Part shown: piece after piece, positions 12,584 through 24,892 of the stretch
How the letters are laid out: every line of letters starts with the position of its first letter
Position numbering within the stretch: position 1 is the first letter of the stretch
Source: Siderastrea siderea
Taxonomy: Eukaryota; Cnidaria; Anthozoa; Scleractinia; Rhizangiidae
Direction: 5' to 3'
DNA: 64,000 nt
NCBI GenBank assembly: GCA_964030785.1
Contig: OZ034969.1
Location: 33,069,101-33,133,100, forward strand
Notes under the pieces: generated by a model
What the model was told of the DNA's origin: nothing
What the model saw: only the letters and a program-made list of their open reading frames with translations
Database searches by the model: none
Made by a program: the position numbers and the translations under genes

Positions 12584-13830
12584 TTGTGCCTTTATTTCTT
12601 AAACTGGGTGTTTCAGTTGAAAATGAGCTCGAAGCTATCCACCTACGCACGTAAACAGAAAGCGCAGCGATGGCTGCAAGTCGATGGGGAAATGCGGGAT
12701 CACGAAAAGCCGACATTCAAAGATTTTCAGTGTCAGGTCGGGGATAGAAATGTCAATGATGCGGAGGCAAACCGAAATAAGTATTGTGCCATCATCCCGA
12801 ACCCATAAAGAAATTCCTGTGTCTGCGGCCGTGACTTCGACTGCTCCCAAACTACCCGACGTCGCTTGCGAGAAAACTGTGATCGATATGCGAACCTGTG
12901 AACTGTCCTTCCGAAACTAAGCAACTCCAGTGTTTAGACAGCTCTTCAATAAACGAAGCTCTCGAGGCCACTGACTTGCAGCCACTGTCGCAAGACAGCG
13001 TGGAGCAGCATACAGCAAGAAAGGAGGCTTGTAAATTGTCCTTGAAAGCAGCTCTGTCGCGCGAATTTCATGCCCACATTGATAATGCTGTTATTAAAGC
13101 ACACGATAGAAAACCTGACAAATAATGGTAAGCTCGATACATCTGATGGGCAACGTCTGCTAACAACCTCACTTGAGAAATTAGCAAAAAGTAATTTAAG
13201 CGATCTAAAAGACTGTAACTGTGGAAAGGACTGAGAAATACGAATTTTGTTCGGTAAAACAAAACACAGTTGAAGAGTTTGAGTTCGAGTGCAGTCGATG
13301 TGGACAGAAATTCAGCTTGAAGAGTGATACTTCTGTCGTGAAAGCCAGTACTCGTCCAAGGTCTGCAATACGTAATTTCGTTGCTCTTTCATTCCTTGTC
13401 AGTGGGCAGTATTTCAAAGACTACCGTAAAATTCTCTGGACTCTCGGTCTGGACCAAGTCAGTTCGACTCAGTGGATCCACATTGTCGAATGGCTTGCGA
13501 CGTTCGTAAAACAGATCGCCAACTGGAGCGTGAAAGAAGCGAGAACTGAAGCAATCCAACGGAAAAACCAATCATCATTACACATCCAGTTCGACGGCTT
13601 TTATCTGACTCGCGGCCATTATTCCAACAACAGCTCAGCTCAGCTACCGTCCACTATACTATGCCAAGAATGGGAAAATTATCGCCTTAGCGATCTAGCC
13701 ATTTATCGCTTAGGCACCTGGCCAATGAAAAAACGAGCGTCACTTCCGGTGCTGCGAAAAATGTACTTCTCTCGTCGAGAAGTAATCGTAGCTGCTGCAT
13801 TTTAAAAGAATTCGAAAAAACATCTTTTTT
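12584..13830 (+). pseudogene. decayed Mutator-like transposase-related gene inside the LINE
   Basis: The + strand carries pieces of one gene in several frames. A short N-terminal piece from about 12624 starts MSSKLSTYARKQKAQRWLQ and meets a stop at about 12806. The better piece is 13221-13650, with a zinc-ribbon-like CSRCGQKF motif, a helix-rich domain and IQFDGFYLTRGHYSNNSSA, whose Asp is a plausible first residue of a DDE catalytic triad. After about 13645 the expected continuation (YYAKNGKIIA) is in another frame, showing a small indel. The remaining catalytic part is absent. I recognise the pattern as a widespread cnidarian transposase-like family and the Mutator-like label is tentative. 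Confidence 0.6.
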
Positions 13831-14083
13831 CTCGAAATTTAAGCATCCTTTTTGCGAAAAAACAGAAAACAAAAAAATTATACCCAAAAGAGTGGTCAAA
13901 GAAGCACATTTTTCATTCTTATTTGTTTATTTTTCTTCGTAAACCAAAACGCATGCTTAAATTTCTTCAAGACGGCTTATGAAATGGTATGGTACAAGAA
14001 ATTCTGGACAAAAAGGTAAGTCTTTAAGTTAAAATGCATTTTTCTGTTTCTGATCACGTGACATTGGGCGTGGTCCGATGACG

Positions 14084-14708
14084 TCATAAACTGAACCATA
14101 TTTGCCCTGAATGAATGTTGTCCAAATTTGGTCCAATGAAAGCATACATGTGTTGAGTTACAGCAAACTCATTTTTCTCTAGCAACGGCCTCAAAAGATA
14201 CTGCAATGGGCCCTTAAGCATAGAAATAACGCCACAATAGGTAAGAGGGCACGGTGTGAATTTAAATTTTGCCTTAAATTCTTGAAACGAGAGAAAAGAG
14301 TTATCGTCTTTTAGCAAGTCCCTGACTTGATTAATGCCACTCCTAAACTAGTCAGAATAGAATAAAGTCTTTTTGGCGATTTTAAACACCGAGTTAAACC
14401 AAAGAGTTTGAGAACAAAAATGCTCAACCGATTTTAACTGGGGTTCAACTTCGGTCCAGATATTCAGAATTTCCTTCAAGAAAGGGTCCTTAAAATGAAC
14501 GCGATTTAGAAGGTCATTTTTATACTCCGGTTGTAATTAAAAAGCATTTTCCCCCAAAACGTTCCACTGATTCCAAATCCAGGAAAAGTTTCCATTTGCC
14601 TTTGTTCTCATCGTCCAAATACTTTTTAATCCAAGAGCACTTTACGGCTTTATTAAAAGACTCAATTTCCAACATTATAAGACCGCCATCTTTAAAGACG
14701 TTTATCAT
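14084..14708 (-). pseudogene. LINE reverse transcriptase fragment upstream of the zf-RVT piece
   Basis: Two frames on the - strand (14708-14520 and 14317-14084) read FKDGGLIMLEIESFNKAVKCSWIKKYL and FLSFQEFKAKFKF. These are typical of the region between the RT thumb and the C-terminal zinc motif in L1/Tx1-like LINEs. Stops and frame changes separate them. They are upstream of the 12345-11779 piece in the same orientation, so both belong to one element split by the transposase-like insertion. Confidence 0.7.
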
Positions 14709-17607
14709 AACCTTTCGCTTTATTTTATCGCCTTTCCCGTCCCATAGAAAGTCACAGAAAAGGCTATTTACTTCCCTAATAATAGACTCTTCGCAGATGC
14801 GAAGTTAGCCTAGATCATAAAGTTAGGCGCTTTGAGGAACGCACAAAACTGTTTTCGGAAGCTTTTCGGATAAAACAGCTTTAAACCGACAACTGCTTTG
14901 CTAAAAGACGTTCGCGCACATTGTTTGTGCGCATCCTTACTGCGCACGTAATTCACGTCGCAATGTCATGCCACGTCATGCATCGAGTGCACGCACTGAG
15001 TCAGAAATATAGACAGATACAAGGGGGGTGGGTATTTTTGGATCTATCAACGCGCTTGACTCTCTTAAATGCACGGTGACCCCATTTTTTTTCTATAAAT
15101 CACATCCTTTACTTGTTCTCTGCATTTTGTCCAAAAACAAAAAAAAATCTGCAAGTGACAAGTTTTAATTTTATTGCGATTTCTACTCAAATACAATCGA
15201 ATTTTTCTATGAATGCAGGTATATGTGACTTTCAGTTATCCTTCAGTGAGGCTAATTTTACCTGAAGAAACGATATTACAAGCAAAAATGTATTAAATAG
15301 GCCTATTTGCGAGGAAATGAATAAATAAGCATTGTCTAGAGTCCTCCACGTAACTTATTTTAACCCTCGACGTAAGAAAGCCGATTTCGCCTTCCATAAC
15401 CAAAACTTCTAAAAACACAGCATTTCCAGCACGCTTTATTTCCGAAACGAGCACGGTGACCCCCTCAATTTTTTTGCTTTTCTGACATGAGTTGCTCATT
15501 ATCTAAGGACAAGAAAATCGACAATTGCACAAAGAGATGGACCCGGCAGTCAAAATTGAAAGCAATTATTTGCCGTAATCTTACTGAAGTGTTGCTTGTC
15601 CTGTGCTTTGACCTACTGTTATTAATAAACAAACACAAAAACCAATAAGTTTATACTTAAATGCAATTCGCGTAACACTTCCAGCATCGTGGGTCCCTCC
15701 ACGCGAGCGAAATCGGCTGAGCATAGCAAAATATTCAAGACTACATCTGTCACAAATCTGAGCGCGTTTTCTAATATAATTTTTTAAAGTCAAAAGTAAA
15801 TGACATATTTGTAATGACATAAATTAAATTTCCATTTCAAAACGTAATTTCTTTGACCGTAATACTCAAAATCACGTACCATAAACCTTTTAAAAACTTC
15901 ACTTACTCGGTTGTTTCAGAACAAGACAAGCTCTCCGCCATGGTGAAAACCAACATGAAATCCTCGAAGGCAGATTTCGTAACTGGAACTTTTCGCCTTC
16001 CACCAAAAAGACAACTGAGTATTCTTTTGAACTTTTTCTTTCCATTTATCGATATTAGAGGTTTTTTTTCTTAAGTTTAAAACTTCAGTACTGTCGAACA
16101 ATCGTTTGGGTAAACAAGCTATTAAAGCTTTTAAAAACATCTCTTTTTCAAAAGCGACGGTGGTCAAGCAATTTCCCATCAAGAAAAACGCCGGTTGCCC
16201 AAAAGCACAGCGCGATTTCCCACCAAGAAAAGATGGCATTCTCCACGCCCCCGTCGGGTTGTCTTGGGACTCACCTCCTCCTCCCCCAGAGTCTGTACGG
16301 GAGGGCGGGGCACGTACGCTGACGTCACAACCAAAATATCTCGGACGATAGGCTACCAAATTTGCTTAGCGATGGTGCTCCGCTATTAAAGGAATCTATA
16401 CTGCCTTGGCCTGTCCTCGAACGATCGAGATGTCGAAAGAAATTACTAGCAACTAGATGACAGTACTTAGAAGTTCTCAATCGGGTTATTAAAGTTTTAG
16501 CTTCCTGATTTAATCACCACACTTAGGTTACGGATAAGGTTATCAGTGTGTAATCTTCCTTTTTGCCTTTTCTAAAAATGAGAAAAGAAATAAAATTAAA
16601 GGTCTTTTAGTCGATTTAACTCACCATTTCATGGTTCTAGCATAAAGCCATTATAAACGTTGGATGTAAAGAAGGGTGAAAAACACCCATTTTTATTCGA
16701 AAATGGCTTGACCTCATAAAAATATTAATAATAATCATGACACTTATGATACTTATAACGTCATATCTCGTAATTATAACGAGTGATTCTCCCTAAGCGT
16801 ACAACTACTGTAAAGGGTAGATGCTAACAAATAATCCTCTTAAAAAATTGAAGAAAAACCTTTATGAGGGTTGCCATCAACTCCCCGCCCCGCCTTCTTT
16901 GCACGTCCAAATAAACTTAGTTTAGGGTTGTTTCAATCATCAGAGTCCCTGCTTTTTCACGCACTAGTTTATACGCTCAATCAGTTTGAGGAGCCAATTG
17001 TGTTTTTGTTTTGTTTAGTTTCACATTTTGGCTTTATGAACTTTAGCCGACATGCCACATGTCAATTCGCCATCAGTTGTTTTCAGAGAACAGTTTCTTT
17101 TTCTGGATAAGGGATGGAGCAATTTAATTTAATCACGGTTGTGGCATAAACAGAGTGGCAGATGACAGAAATGTCAGGTGTAAAATTGATATTTAAGACG
17201 ATTTCCGCTCAACCTTCGAGAAATAACTGCAAAAACTAAGTCACCAAAAAAATACTTGCAGCACTGTCACATTTTGAGAACAGATAAGAAGAACTTATCG
17301 TTAATTTTGCTCCCAAGCTGACCCCGCGAGAGAAAATTGGATTTAAAGTTATCCATATTTCAATTAAATTAAAAGACGCTTCATGTCAGCTCAAAACAAA
17401 ATGGCGCCCGTTTTTAGCACACTTTTACGAGATTTGAGATTAATGTTCTTAAGAATGCTTGAGAATTTCATCGTGGGGTCACTTCAACAAGTGAACAAGA
17501 GTGAGATGTTTCAAATAGCATTGAAAATGTTACCGTGCTGTGAGTAGTTTTTTGGTAAATATTTTTTGCACTTATTGCTCGAACGTTGAGCGGAATCCGT
17601 CTCAATA

Positions 17608-19190
17608 TATAGATTTAGCCATGCCTAAAAGCGGAGCCTCCAAGAAATAAACTGGTGCTCGTTTCTCAAAAATACTCCTGAAACTTTTTGCTCTGAAATA
17701 TATTTCGGGGCTTTCTTTGGCTCGTTCCCTTTCGAAAAGTGTTTCTCAAAAAGCCCGAAAGTGTTCCGAATTGTCCTCCAATATTTTGAGGATCTGTTCT
17801 GTAAAACCAAGTTCGAAAGGTCATTCTAGAGGCTGAGCACAGCTTAATTTTATTTTTTCGGGCATCAAACTGGACACATATTTTACTCAGGAGCCGTCTT
17901 GCTTGGTTTTTGAAATGTTTCCACATCCTGTCATTAACTGTCAAGGCTTGTCAAATCTCCTTGGATTATTGGCTGTTGGCTTGAATGAACTTGAAACGGC
18001 GCTCATGTACAACAACAAAATAAAACTTATTCTGAAGTAAATGGGTTATCTTCATCGCTTTCGGATGTTCAGTTAACAAATAACATGAACTGTCCCTATT
18101 AGTCTGGTCAAAAATTTATACCATCAAGATTGAAAACAAGCAAAAACCAAACACGCTTTAAATTATGGCATAAGTTTTGCGGATGCGAAGTAAGCCTATT
18201 TAAAGTTAGGCGCTTTGAGGAACGCAAAAAAACTTGTTTTTCGGAAGCTTTTCGGATAAAATAGTCTCAAACCGACAACTGCTTCGCTTAAAAGATTATT
18301 ACTATTGAAAAGTTCTAGGACAAGAAAATCGACAATTGCACAAACCGACCCGACAGTTAAAATTGAAAGCAATTATTATTCGCCGTAAGTGATGCTTGTG
18401 CAGTTGCCTTGCGACTGTGCTTTGACCTACTGTTATGAATAAACAAACACAAAATAATAAACAGAGAAATCATTTTTGAAAAAGTTTACTCAAAAACCCG
18501 TAAGTTTATACTTAAATGTAATTCGCGTTACACTTTCAGCATGGCAAAATATTCTAAGACTACATCTGTCAGAAATCTGAGCTCGTTTTCTAATATTTTT
18601 TTGAAGTCAAAAGTAAATGACACATTTCTAATGACATAAATTAAATTTCAATTTTCAAAATACTCAAAATCATGCACCTTAAACACTTTAAAAACTTCAC
18701 TTACTCGGTTGTGTTTCAGAACAAGGCAAGCTCTCCACCGTGAAGAAAACAAAGCGATGAGGTCCTTTGAAGGCAGCTTTCGTAACTTGAAGTTTTCGCC
18801 TTCTACCAGTATTCTTTTGAACTTTTTCTTTCCATTTATAGATGTTAAATGTTTTTTTCTCAAGTTTAAAACTACAGTAAAGTCGAATAATCGTTTTGCT
18901 AAATAAACTTAAGCTTTTAAAGAAACCTCTTTTTCAAAAGCGACGATGGTCATGCGATTTCCCGCCGAGAAAAACGCGGTTGCCCAAAAGCGCCGCGCGA
19001 TTTCCCGCCAAGAAAAGATGGCATTCTCCACTCCCGGTCGGGTTGCTTTGGGACTTCCCTCCCCCTCCTCCCGAGTCTGTACGGGCGTACGCTGACGTCA
19101 CAACCAAAATTTTTCGGATCGATAGATTACCAAATTTCCTTAGCAATGGAGCTCCGCTGGTGGGCTTTGCCCGCAGGCTCCGCTATTATG
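17608..19190. repeat. compact second copy of the 9.8-16.4 kb repeat family
   Basis: This copy lacks the LINE and therefore shows the pre-insertion state of the target site near 18180-18190. Its right part (about 18640-19190) parallels 15840-16370, including a tgacgtcacaaccaaaat block (16320/19094) and the ccgagtctgtacggg block. The right end is rich in GC compared with its surroundings, as in a promoter or 5' UTR. Confidence 0.7.
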
Positions 19191-19194
19191 AATA

Positions 19195-21279
19195 ACAGTG
19201 ACTTATATGTGATGAATGGTCGTCAGCCTACACAAAATGATTTAACTTCGTCCGAGAAGGACTGAGATGTCTGTCAAAAAAGATTCTTTTTGTAATTCAA
19301 GTCTGCCTTCATTAGAACAAAATAAACTCCGCCTTGTTTCAAGTACTTCAACATCCACTGGGCTTGGCAATCGGTGTTTGGGTGGCATTGTCGAATATCA
19401 ATATACGGTGACGTCATCGATATCTCCGCTGGAACATGCATGCATGCAAGACGACAGTAAGCCAGCACGGAAAATTGTCCACAAACCAGAATTAAGTGGT
19501 AAGTTCTGTAGACACGTCTGTCACCATTTAATACTGCCAAAAGGGAAACCTTTTTTATGCCACTAAAACGAGATCCCCGTCCTTCTCCGAACGAGTTCTC
19601 TTTTCGGTCAGAATATTTTACACTGAAAGTCACTGTCAGTAACATATATCTGGCCCTTGGAGTCCGAAAAAACGTGGGTCATCAACTTAAGCTTTAATTT
19701 AACTTTAAACTGAGTTGTGTTTCTCTTCTGTCTCTTTCTCCTGTTTAGTATTGAAACTGGCGAAATTGCAAAGTGTAATGGGTTCCATTATCAAAACTGA
19801 GCGGGATTGTAGGATCTATCGAGCGCGGCGCGGGAGCAATTTATGATTGCACGTAGAATTTACCAGGTCGGGTAACTCAAAATTGAAAGGAATTATAATT
19901 CTAATGCCAAATTTGAGTTTTTTCTTCTTCAATGAAACCGCTCAAGGTATATTTAATTTACCAGTTCATAAAATTTGAAGACAATTTTGTTTTTCAATAA
20001 ATGTATCATCCGCTAGGTAGATCCCTATCTGTCTATCCTTTTTGTTAATTCCATACTCGTTTATTCACGTTTCATTATATAATTTAAATGTTATCCGTTG
20101 GCTGGGGATTTATCTTTTCAAATTTATTTAAATGATGATCTGCGTCAGTCTCAGCCGTCAAAACCTGACGCTGATTTTATTTACAGTAAGTTCAAAGTAG
20201 TGCAGGTGCATTTATGGTTGAATAAAGTGATTACTAACCGCGGCTGGGAATGGAATTACATGCGATACATGTTTCACTGAATTAATTCCTTTCTCTCGGT
20301 GGAGAAACTTCGGTTTAATTAAATTTGAGTTAAAATTTTATCTGTTCACGCTCTCAATTAGTAAGAGCTTGGGACATAACTAGGCGGCGAAGTATCATAT
20401 AATATCCGCTTGGAATTTGTTTTAATGTTGACTTAACAATACTCAGCTGTTTAAAAGATGGGACTGATTACGATGGACAACATAAATCTCTCTTCTCTAG
20501 CAGAGAAGCCTCATCCTGGGAGTTTCCAAGGCAACGCGTGTAAATCTCACGCTACTCTTGTCCCCTCTTTGAAGACACTTTGAATAATTAATATTGTAAC
20601 TTATTATCGGAAATTTTTTATTTTGTCATGAAAAGTGAACCATGCTAAGGAGATAAAAGCCATGTTTACAGCAACCAGATCAAATTAGTTTTACTTACGT
20701 AGGATTTTAAATTGAAATTGAATCTGGTGCGATTTGTTTTTTAGCGACCTTGCAACTGAGAGTGGGTTCAGGTCAGACTTAAATTTGTAGAAAACGGAAA
20801 ACACGGAGAACATTCCGCTTTAATAACATGTAATAAGTATTTTCAGAATTTCCTTAATCACGTACTCAAGATTCGATACGTGACTGTTTTCCAGAACGTT
20901 CTTCAACTGAAAATATTGTCAGTCATTTTGTCAGCAGGTGCCTAATTTTTGAACTTTCTCTCTTGAACTTCATGCGCCTGTTTACACTTTTAAAAATGCA
21001 CATAAAGCGACCTCGTGGATGATATTTGTACGCTATCAACACTGCTTCAGGCGATAAGGTAATTATAAACATGTACTAAAGCTAAACAGTGTGGTGATAT
21101 CAAAAGGTTTCACAAAACGTCTGTCATACCCTGCAGAGATAATTAAGAATTTTCCTATACAAAAAGTTATAAGCTCAGTGCCGTAAAACCTTTCTTGAAT
21201 TTACCATGAGAGTATCAGATTAAACATTAATCACTCGGGGGAAGAGCTTCGCTGAGTCATTTATCATTGGCTATAAATT
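19195..21279. other. intergenic, old duplication of 4.8-5.8 kb
   Basis: Contains landmarks shared with 4840-5800, such as catgcatgcaagac at 19440 and aaaacctgacgctgat at 20162. A splice-donor-like GTAAGT follows at 19500 and a similar GTGAGT at 4982, so both may descend from the same exon-intron boundary. No frame is convincing. Confidence 0.35.
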
Positions 21280-21444
21280 ATGTATCCAAAACTCCAAATT
21301 ATATTGTTTATACTGTGTTTCTGCTTACCCCTGTCGCGTGATGGCAGAAAGATAAATATTCCATGGATAAATAAAGTCTATTTTAGATCAGTGAAACATC
21401 CACATCCTCAATCTCTCTCAAAGTACAAACATCGAAAGCAAGCA
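21280..21444 (+). CDS. candidate first exon of a secreted protein
   Basis: The ATG at 21280 opens a hydrophobic signal-peptide-like stretch (LQIILFILCFCLPL), followed by a charged region, and reaches a consensus splice donor AAGCAG|GTAAGC at about 21444. A TATA-like ctataaatt lies about 10 bases before the ATG, which is too close for a promoter but shows the AT context. A second, decayed version of this exon with the same surroundings occurs at about 23510-23700. I cannot identify downstream exons in the window. Confidence 0.3.
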
Positions 21445-23339
21445 GGTAAGCGCACACCAGAAGTGACAAACGATGTCCTTTCCATCGAATTCGTTCAACT
21501 TAAATTATTCAGTCTTTAAATTACGCATGGCGTTTACAATGGTTTACAATGAACAATGTTTAAACATTACAAATGTTTTTCTTTTACATCTTTATTCTCA
21601 ATGGATTTATTCAGGCTATCATGAAACCCTAGCATAATCTTTCGCAACCGCTAATGTCTACCATTAATCGGCTAATTTGTAAATTAAAGTTTGGCTGGTA
21701 GCAACCAAGTTTTCAAGTGGCTTAAGCTACGCCCTTTACCGATTTTTTGCTGTTTTGTAATCCAAATTAGGTTCACTGACACGTGATTTTTCCGGCTTTT
21801 ATTCGATTTTGAGATTTAGAACACCATATGTATTTGCTCTGCATTGCTGAAAATGGCTTGACTAATACAGCCCCGCCTTTATTCGCATTATAATGAAAAT
21901 CAAACGAATTTTACCGCGTTTGTAACTGAGGATTTAGTTTAAAATTGAGCGGACAATCTACAGTATCCACTATACCTCCAGTAACAAAACTTCTATCCCA
22001 TTTCCTTGACTAGATTGCCCACCATTGTAACGTGATCATAAGCTATATTTCAGAAAAAGAAATCTACTCGTACCGAATTAAAGGTGAGGAAAATTATTAG
22101 CAGTTGGATCAGACAAGACATTTGAGTTTTACTTCTACAGATACGCATTGCACTGCAGTTTAATGAAACATTTTGGTGAAAACCTCTGTGAAAGTTAACA
22201 TTGAGATAATTATTATTCCGACTATTTTCACATTGTTTTCCACATATAAATTTGGGAAAAACTGACTCATCTCGTCTGTTTTCGAAAATAGCGATTTAAT
22301 AATATCACGTAATTTAGCAGGGAAAACGGGAACCTATTGACCTATTGCCCGTGTGACAAGGAACGCCTTTATGGTACAGGCTAACAGCACAAGTTCAATT
22401 CAAATTGCTTAGTCTTCATATTCAAATAATAAAGAATGTTCATGAAAATTCAGGCTGTACTTTAATAGTCTTTTAATTAAGTTTAACTGAAAATTAATTA
22501 CAACCTCTTTTCAAATGCAGTCCACTCAAGGGTGGAACCAGGGTGGAAAATTTTCATAGCAAGTTATCAATGTTGGCTTTACAAAGTTAGCTGTTCAAAT
22601 ATAGTCCTGAAAACAAGGATAATAAAATTGGATCTATAATATCGCGAAAAATTCGGACTCAAAGAAAGTAAGTCTATCCTCCTTGGAGCTGTCTAGGTGA
22701 CAAATGATGTCAGTACAACTACGCTTTTATAAATCATTTTGTCCCAAAACGATTTATTTTTCCACAAAATACTGTTCATTTTGTCGTCAACCATTGTGAA
22801 TTTGCTGAAGAAAAAAAAATGGCGAAAACGATCAGACACGCTTAATCGTAGGTTAAAGTAACGGAGGATGTGAGAATTGGATTGTTCGAAATCGATTCTC
22901 TGTTTAGCGACTTCGCCTTTCTGCGAGCGTGGGTATAGCTGAGTGCATGTTTTTTAATGGTTGTTAAGTTTTCCACCTTATTAGATATGATATGGGTAAC
23001 GTATTTATTTTTCCTAATTTCGTTTACAGTAGGTGAGGATTCCCAATTTGGGAAAATCGTTTCCTTAACACAAATTCAAGCCTACAGCTAAACAGAAACA
23101 GCAAAACAGAGATGAACTCTAAAATTAATACAGACCGTTAATTAATTACCCCGGAAAAGTAAACACAAAATGTAAATGACGGCGCCATCTTGAAGTGGGC
23201 GTTGAAAAAATTAGTCCGTGGAGTCTCTTGGTGGAAAACAACAAAAACAAAATGCGATACGACGCTTTTCAGTTTTTCAATATTTTACAAAATGAGGTTG
23301 AAAACATTTCCCTGTTTTGAGTCTGGGTAACTTTGAGGT

Positions 23340-23705
23340 GAATCTTTTCGATCGAGCACTCAAGATTCGACACGTGACTGTTTCATACTCTATGTTTTCC
23401 AAGTAAACAACCCAGCAGCTGCATTATTTTTGACCTTCCGTGTACCTGTTTGAACTTGACATACACCGTTGGACCTCTTGGATGAAACATAGAAGAGCTA
23501 TAAGCTTATGATATTTGCAAAACACCAAACTCTTGTTTTGATGCTCTGTTGGCTATTTCCGCTTACGTCTCGTTACCTTCACGTGAAAGCAGAAAAATAA
23601 ATATCTCATGGACAAATAAAACATGATTTTTGTCGATATAAAGAACACCCATAAACTTCCTCAGCCTTTAGGTATAGATCTCTCTGTGTGGAGTCCCCGA
23701 AACGT
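23340..23705 (+). pseudogene. decayed duplicate of the 20.9-21.5 kb exon region
   Basis: The block ctcaagattcgacacgtgactgt at about 23361 matches 20868-20886, and tacctgttt..ttgacat at 23443 matches text near 20970. The coding trace from 23510 is again hydrophobic (LVLMLCWLFPL) but stops after about 30 codons. A GTAAGT donor-like site stands at about 23705. It is best read as a dead tandem duplicate. Confidence 0.35.
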
Positions 23706-24194
23706 AAGTGCAAACCGCAAATGGAAACTAAAGTTTATTTTCTTTGATTCCAATTTGAGCTATTGGGTCATTTTTGCCACAATCTCGGTATTATTATAAT
23801 CTAAAAATGTATCATGTTTGTATTTTTATGCCTCATTTCCACAGGGTACAAAAAGCTTCGCTCTGCTTTAAGGGATAGCATGCACAATCGAAAACTGCGA
23901 CAACTACTATTGATAAAATGTCCATGTCAGTTATTATGCTATATAACACTTTTTGTGCCGTTTTCTAGATCAAAGTAGATTCTTTGACACCTAATTAGTC
24001 AAAGTTTACTTAAAGCTTAAGCATCACAACGCCTCCTAATTGTTGTCAATGGGGTGACGTCAGACCCCTGAATAGAACAAAAGCCTTTCTTTCTTACATA
24101 CTGACGTAATGGACATGTGAAAGACATATCTATGAACTGCAGTATTAACGTAAAATGAATAGAATGATCTTAAATCAATTGCTTTTTAAGCCTG

Positions 24195-24400
24195 AAGAAA
24201 AGATTTCAAGGCTACGACCAATTTCGAACCTATGACCTCTACGATACCGGTGCCATAACGGCTTGAGATGCTGGGAGCAGGTCCGGTCATGTTGAATTGA
24301 TGATGCGGGGTATCAGAACCCAAAAAGGTTAGTTGGTAGAGCAACGCACCGGGCATCACAGGGGCCGACATGGGTTCCAATCCCTTTGTAGCCTTGAGAT
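24195..24400. repeat. tRNA-derived SINE-like remnants
   Basis: Two tRNA-like halves lie in opposite orientations. On the + strand TTAGTTGGTAGAGC (box A-like) and GGTTCCAATCC (box B-like) occur at about 24328 and 24371. On the - strand a GGTTCG box B-like site occurs at about 24220-24230. No complete cloverleaf can be drawn, so these are SINE remnants and not functional tRNA genes. Confidence 0.45.
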
Positions 24401-24426
24401 CTTTTCTGCTTTTCAGACGAAAAAAA

Positions 24427-24892
24427 CAATAACTGCTTAAAATGCGACACACTGCAAAAATTATTCAACTCATTTCATTTATTCACATCACAAAGACATT
24501 CCCTGCCTCTTTTATTCCAGATCATGACTCGTGGGAATGTTATTTGGCCTGAACATAACTACTACCTCAAAATTGACTTGTTACGATGCCCAGTTTAAAC
24601 ATGGAGCGATCCTATAAAAGGGAAGGCTCCGCCCCCTTGAAATGCTCGGTTGGTTCCAATCTAATTTTGTCAGCTAATGGTAGACGCCGGACGAAATGGT
24701 CACGCAGTTGATATTAAAAACAATAATTGCTTAAAATGCTACACACTGCAAAAATCATTCAACTCATTTCATTTATTCACATTACAAAGACATTCCCTGC
24801 CTCTTTCATTCCAGATCATGACTCGTGGGAATGTTGTTTGGCCTGAACATAACTACTACCTCAAAATTGACTTGTTACGGTGCCCAGTTTAA
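24427..24892 (+). repeat. tandem duplication with 294-bp unit (first copy and part of second)
   Basis: The block starting caataa(c/t)tgcttaaaatgc at 24427 recurs at 24721, exactly 294 bases later. The first copy is complete. The second is broken at its TTAA (24889-24892) by the 3.56-kb transposon and resumes at 28456. Each copy includes a promoter-like cctataaaagggaaggctccgcccc (24610 and 28470), a TATA plus GC-box combination. Confidence 0.8.

Larger units (their letters stand above)
11451..14803 (-). mobile_element. 5'-truncated LINE insertion with target-site duplication
   Basis: The sequence GATGCGAA (11 bases with one mismatch if extended) flanks the insert at 11451-11458 and 14796-14803. 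The insert begins on the + strand with a T-rich run (about 11461-11492), which is the poly(A) tail of an element lying on the - strand. The related repeat at about 18178-18190 carries the same target sequence without the insert and so serves as an empty site. Protein remnants on the - strand (14708-14084, then 12345-11779) are in LINE order. The middle is occupied by a decayed transposase-like gene on the + strand, so the LINE was itself hit later. Confidence 0.8.
9795..16390. repeat. dispersed repeat family, interrupted long copy
   Basis: Blocks of this stretch match, in the same order, the compact copy at 17608-19190. Examples are gatttagcc..gcctaaaagcg at 9801/17609, gaaaacaaacaaacaccaaac at 11400 versus 18130, the aggcgctttgaggaacgca block at 14825/18208, the gacaagaaaatcgacaattgcac block at 15508/18318, and ttttgaactttttctttcc at 16025/18814. 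The long copy has extra DNA, chiefly the LINE at 11459-14795. Related short blocks (ggataaaatagctttaaaccgac; cggtgacccc) recur several times, some inverted. It encodes no recognisable protein and may be a non-autonomous element or LINE-associated 5' sequence. Confidence 0.7.
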
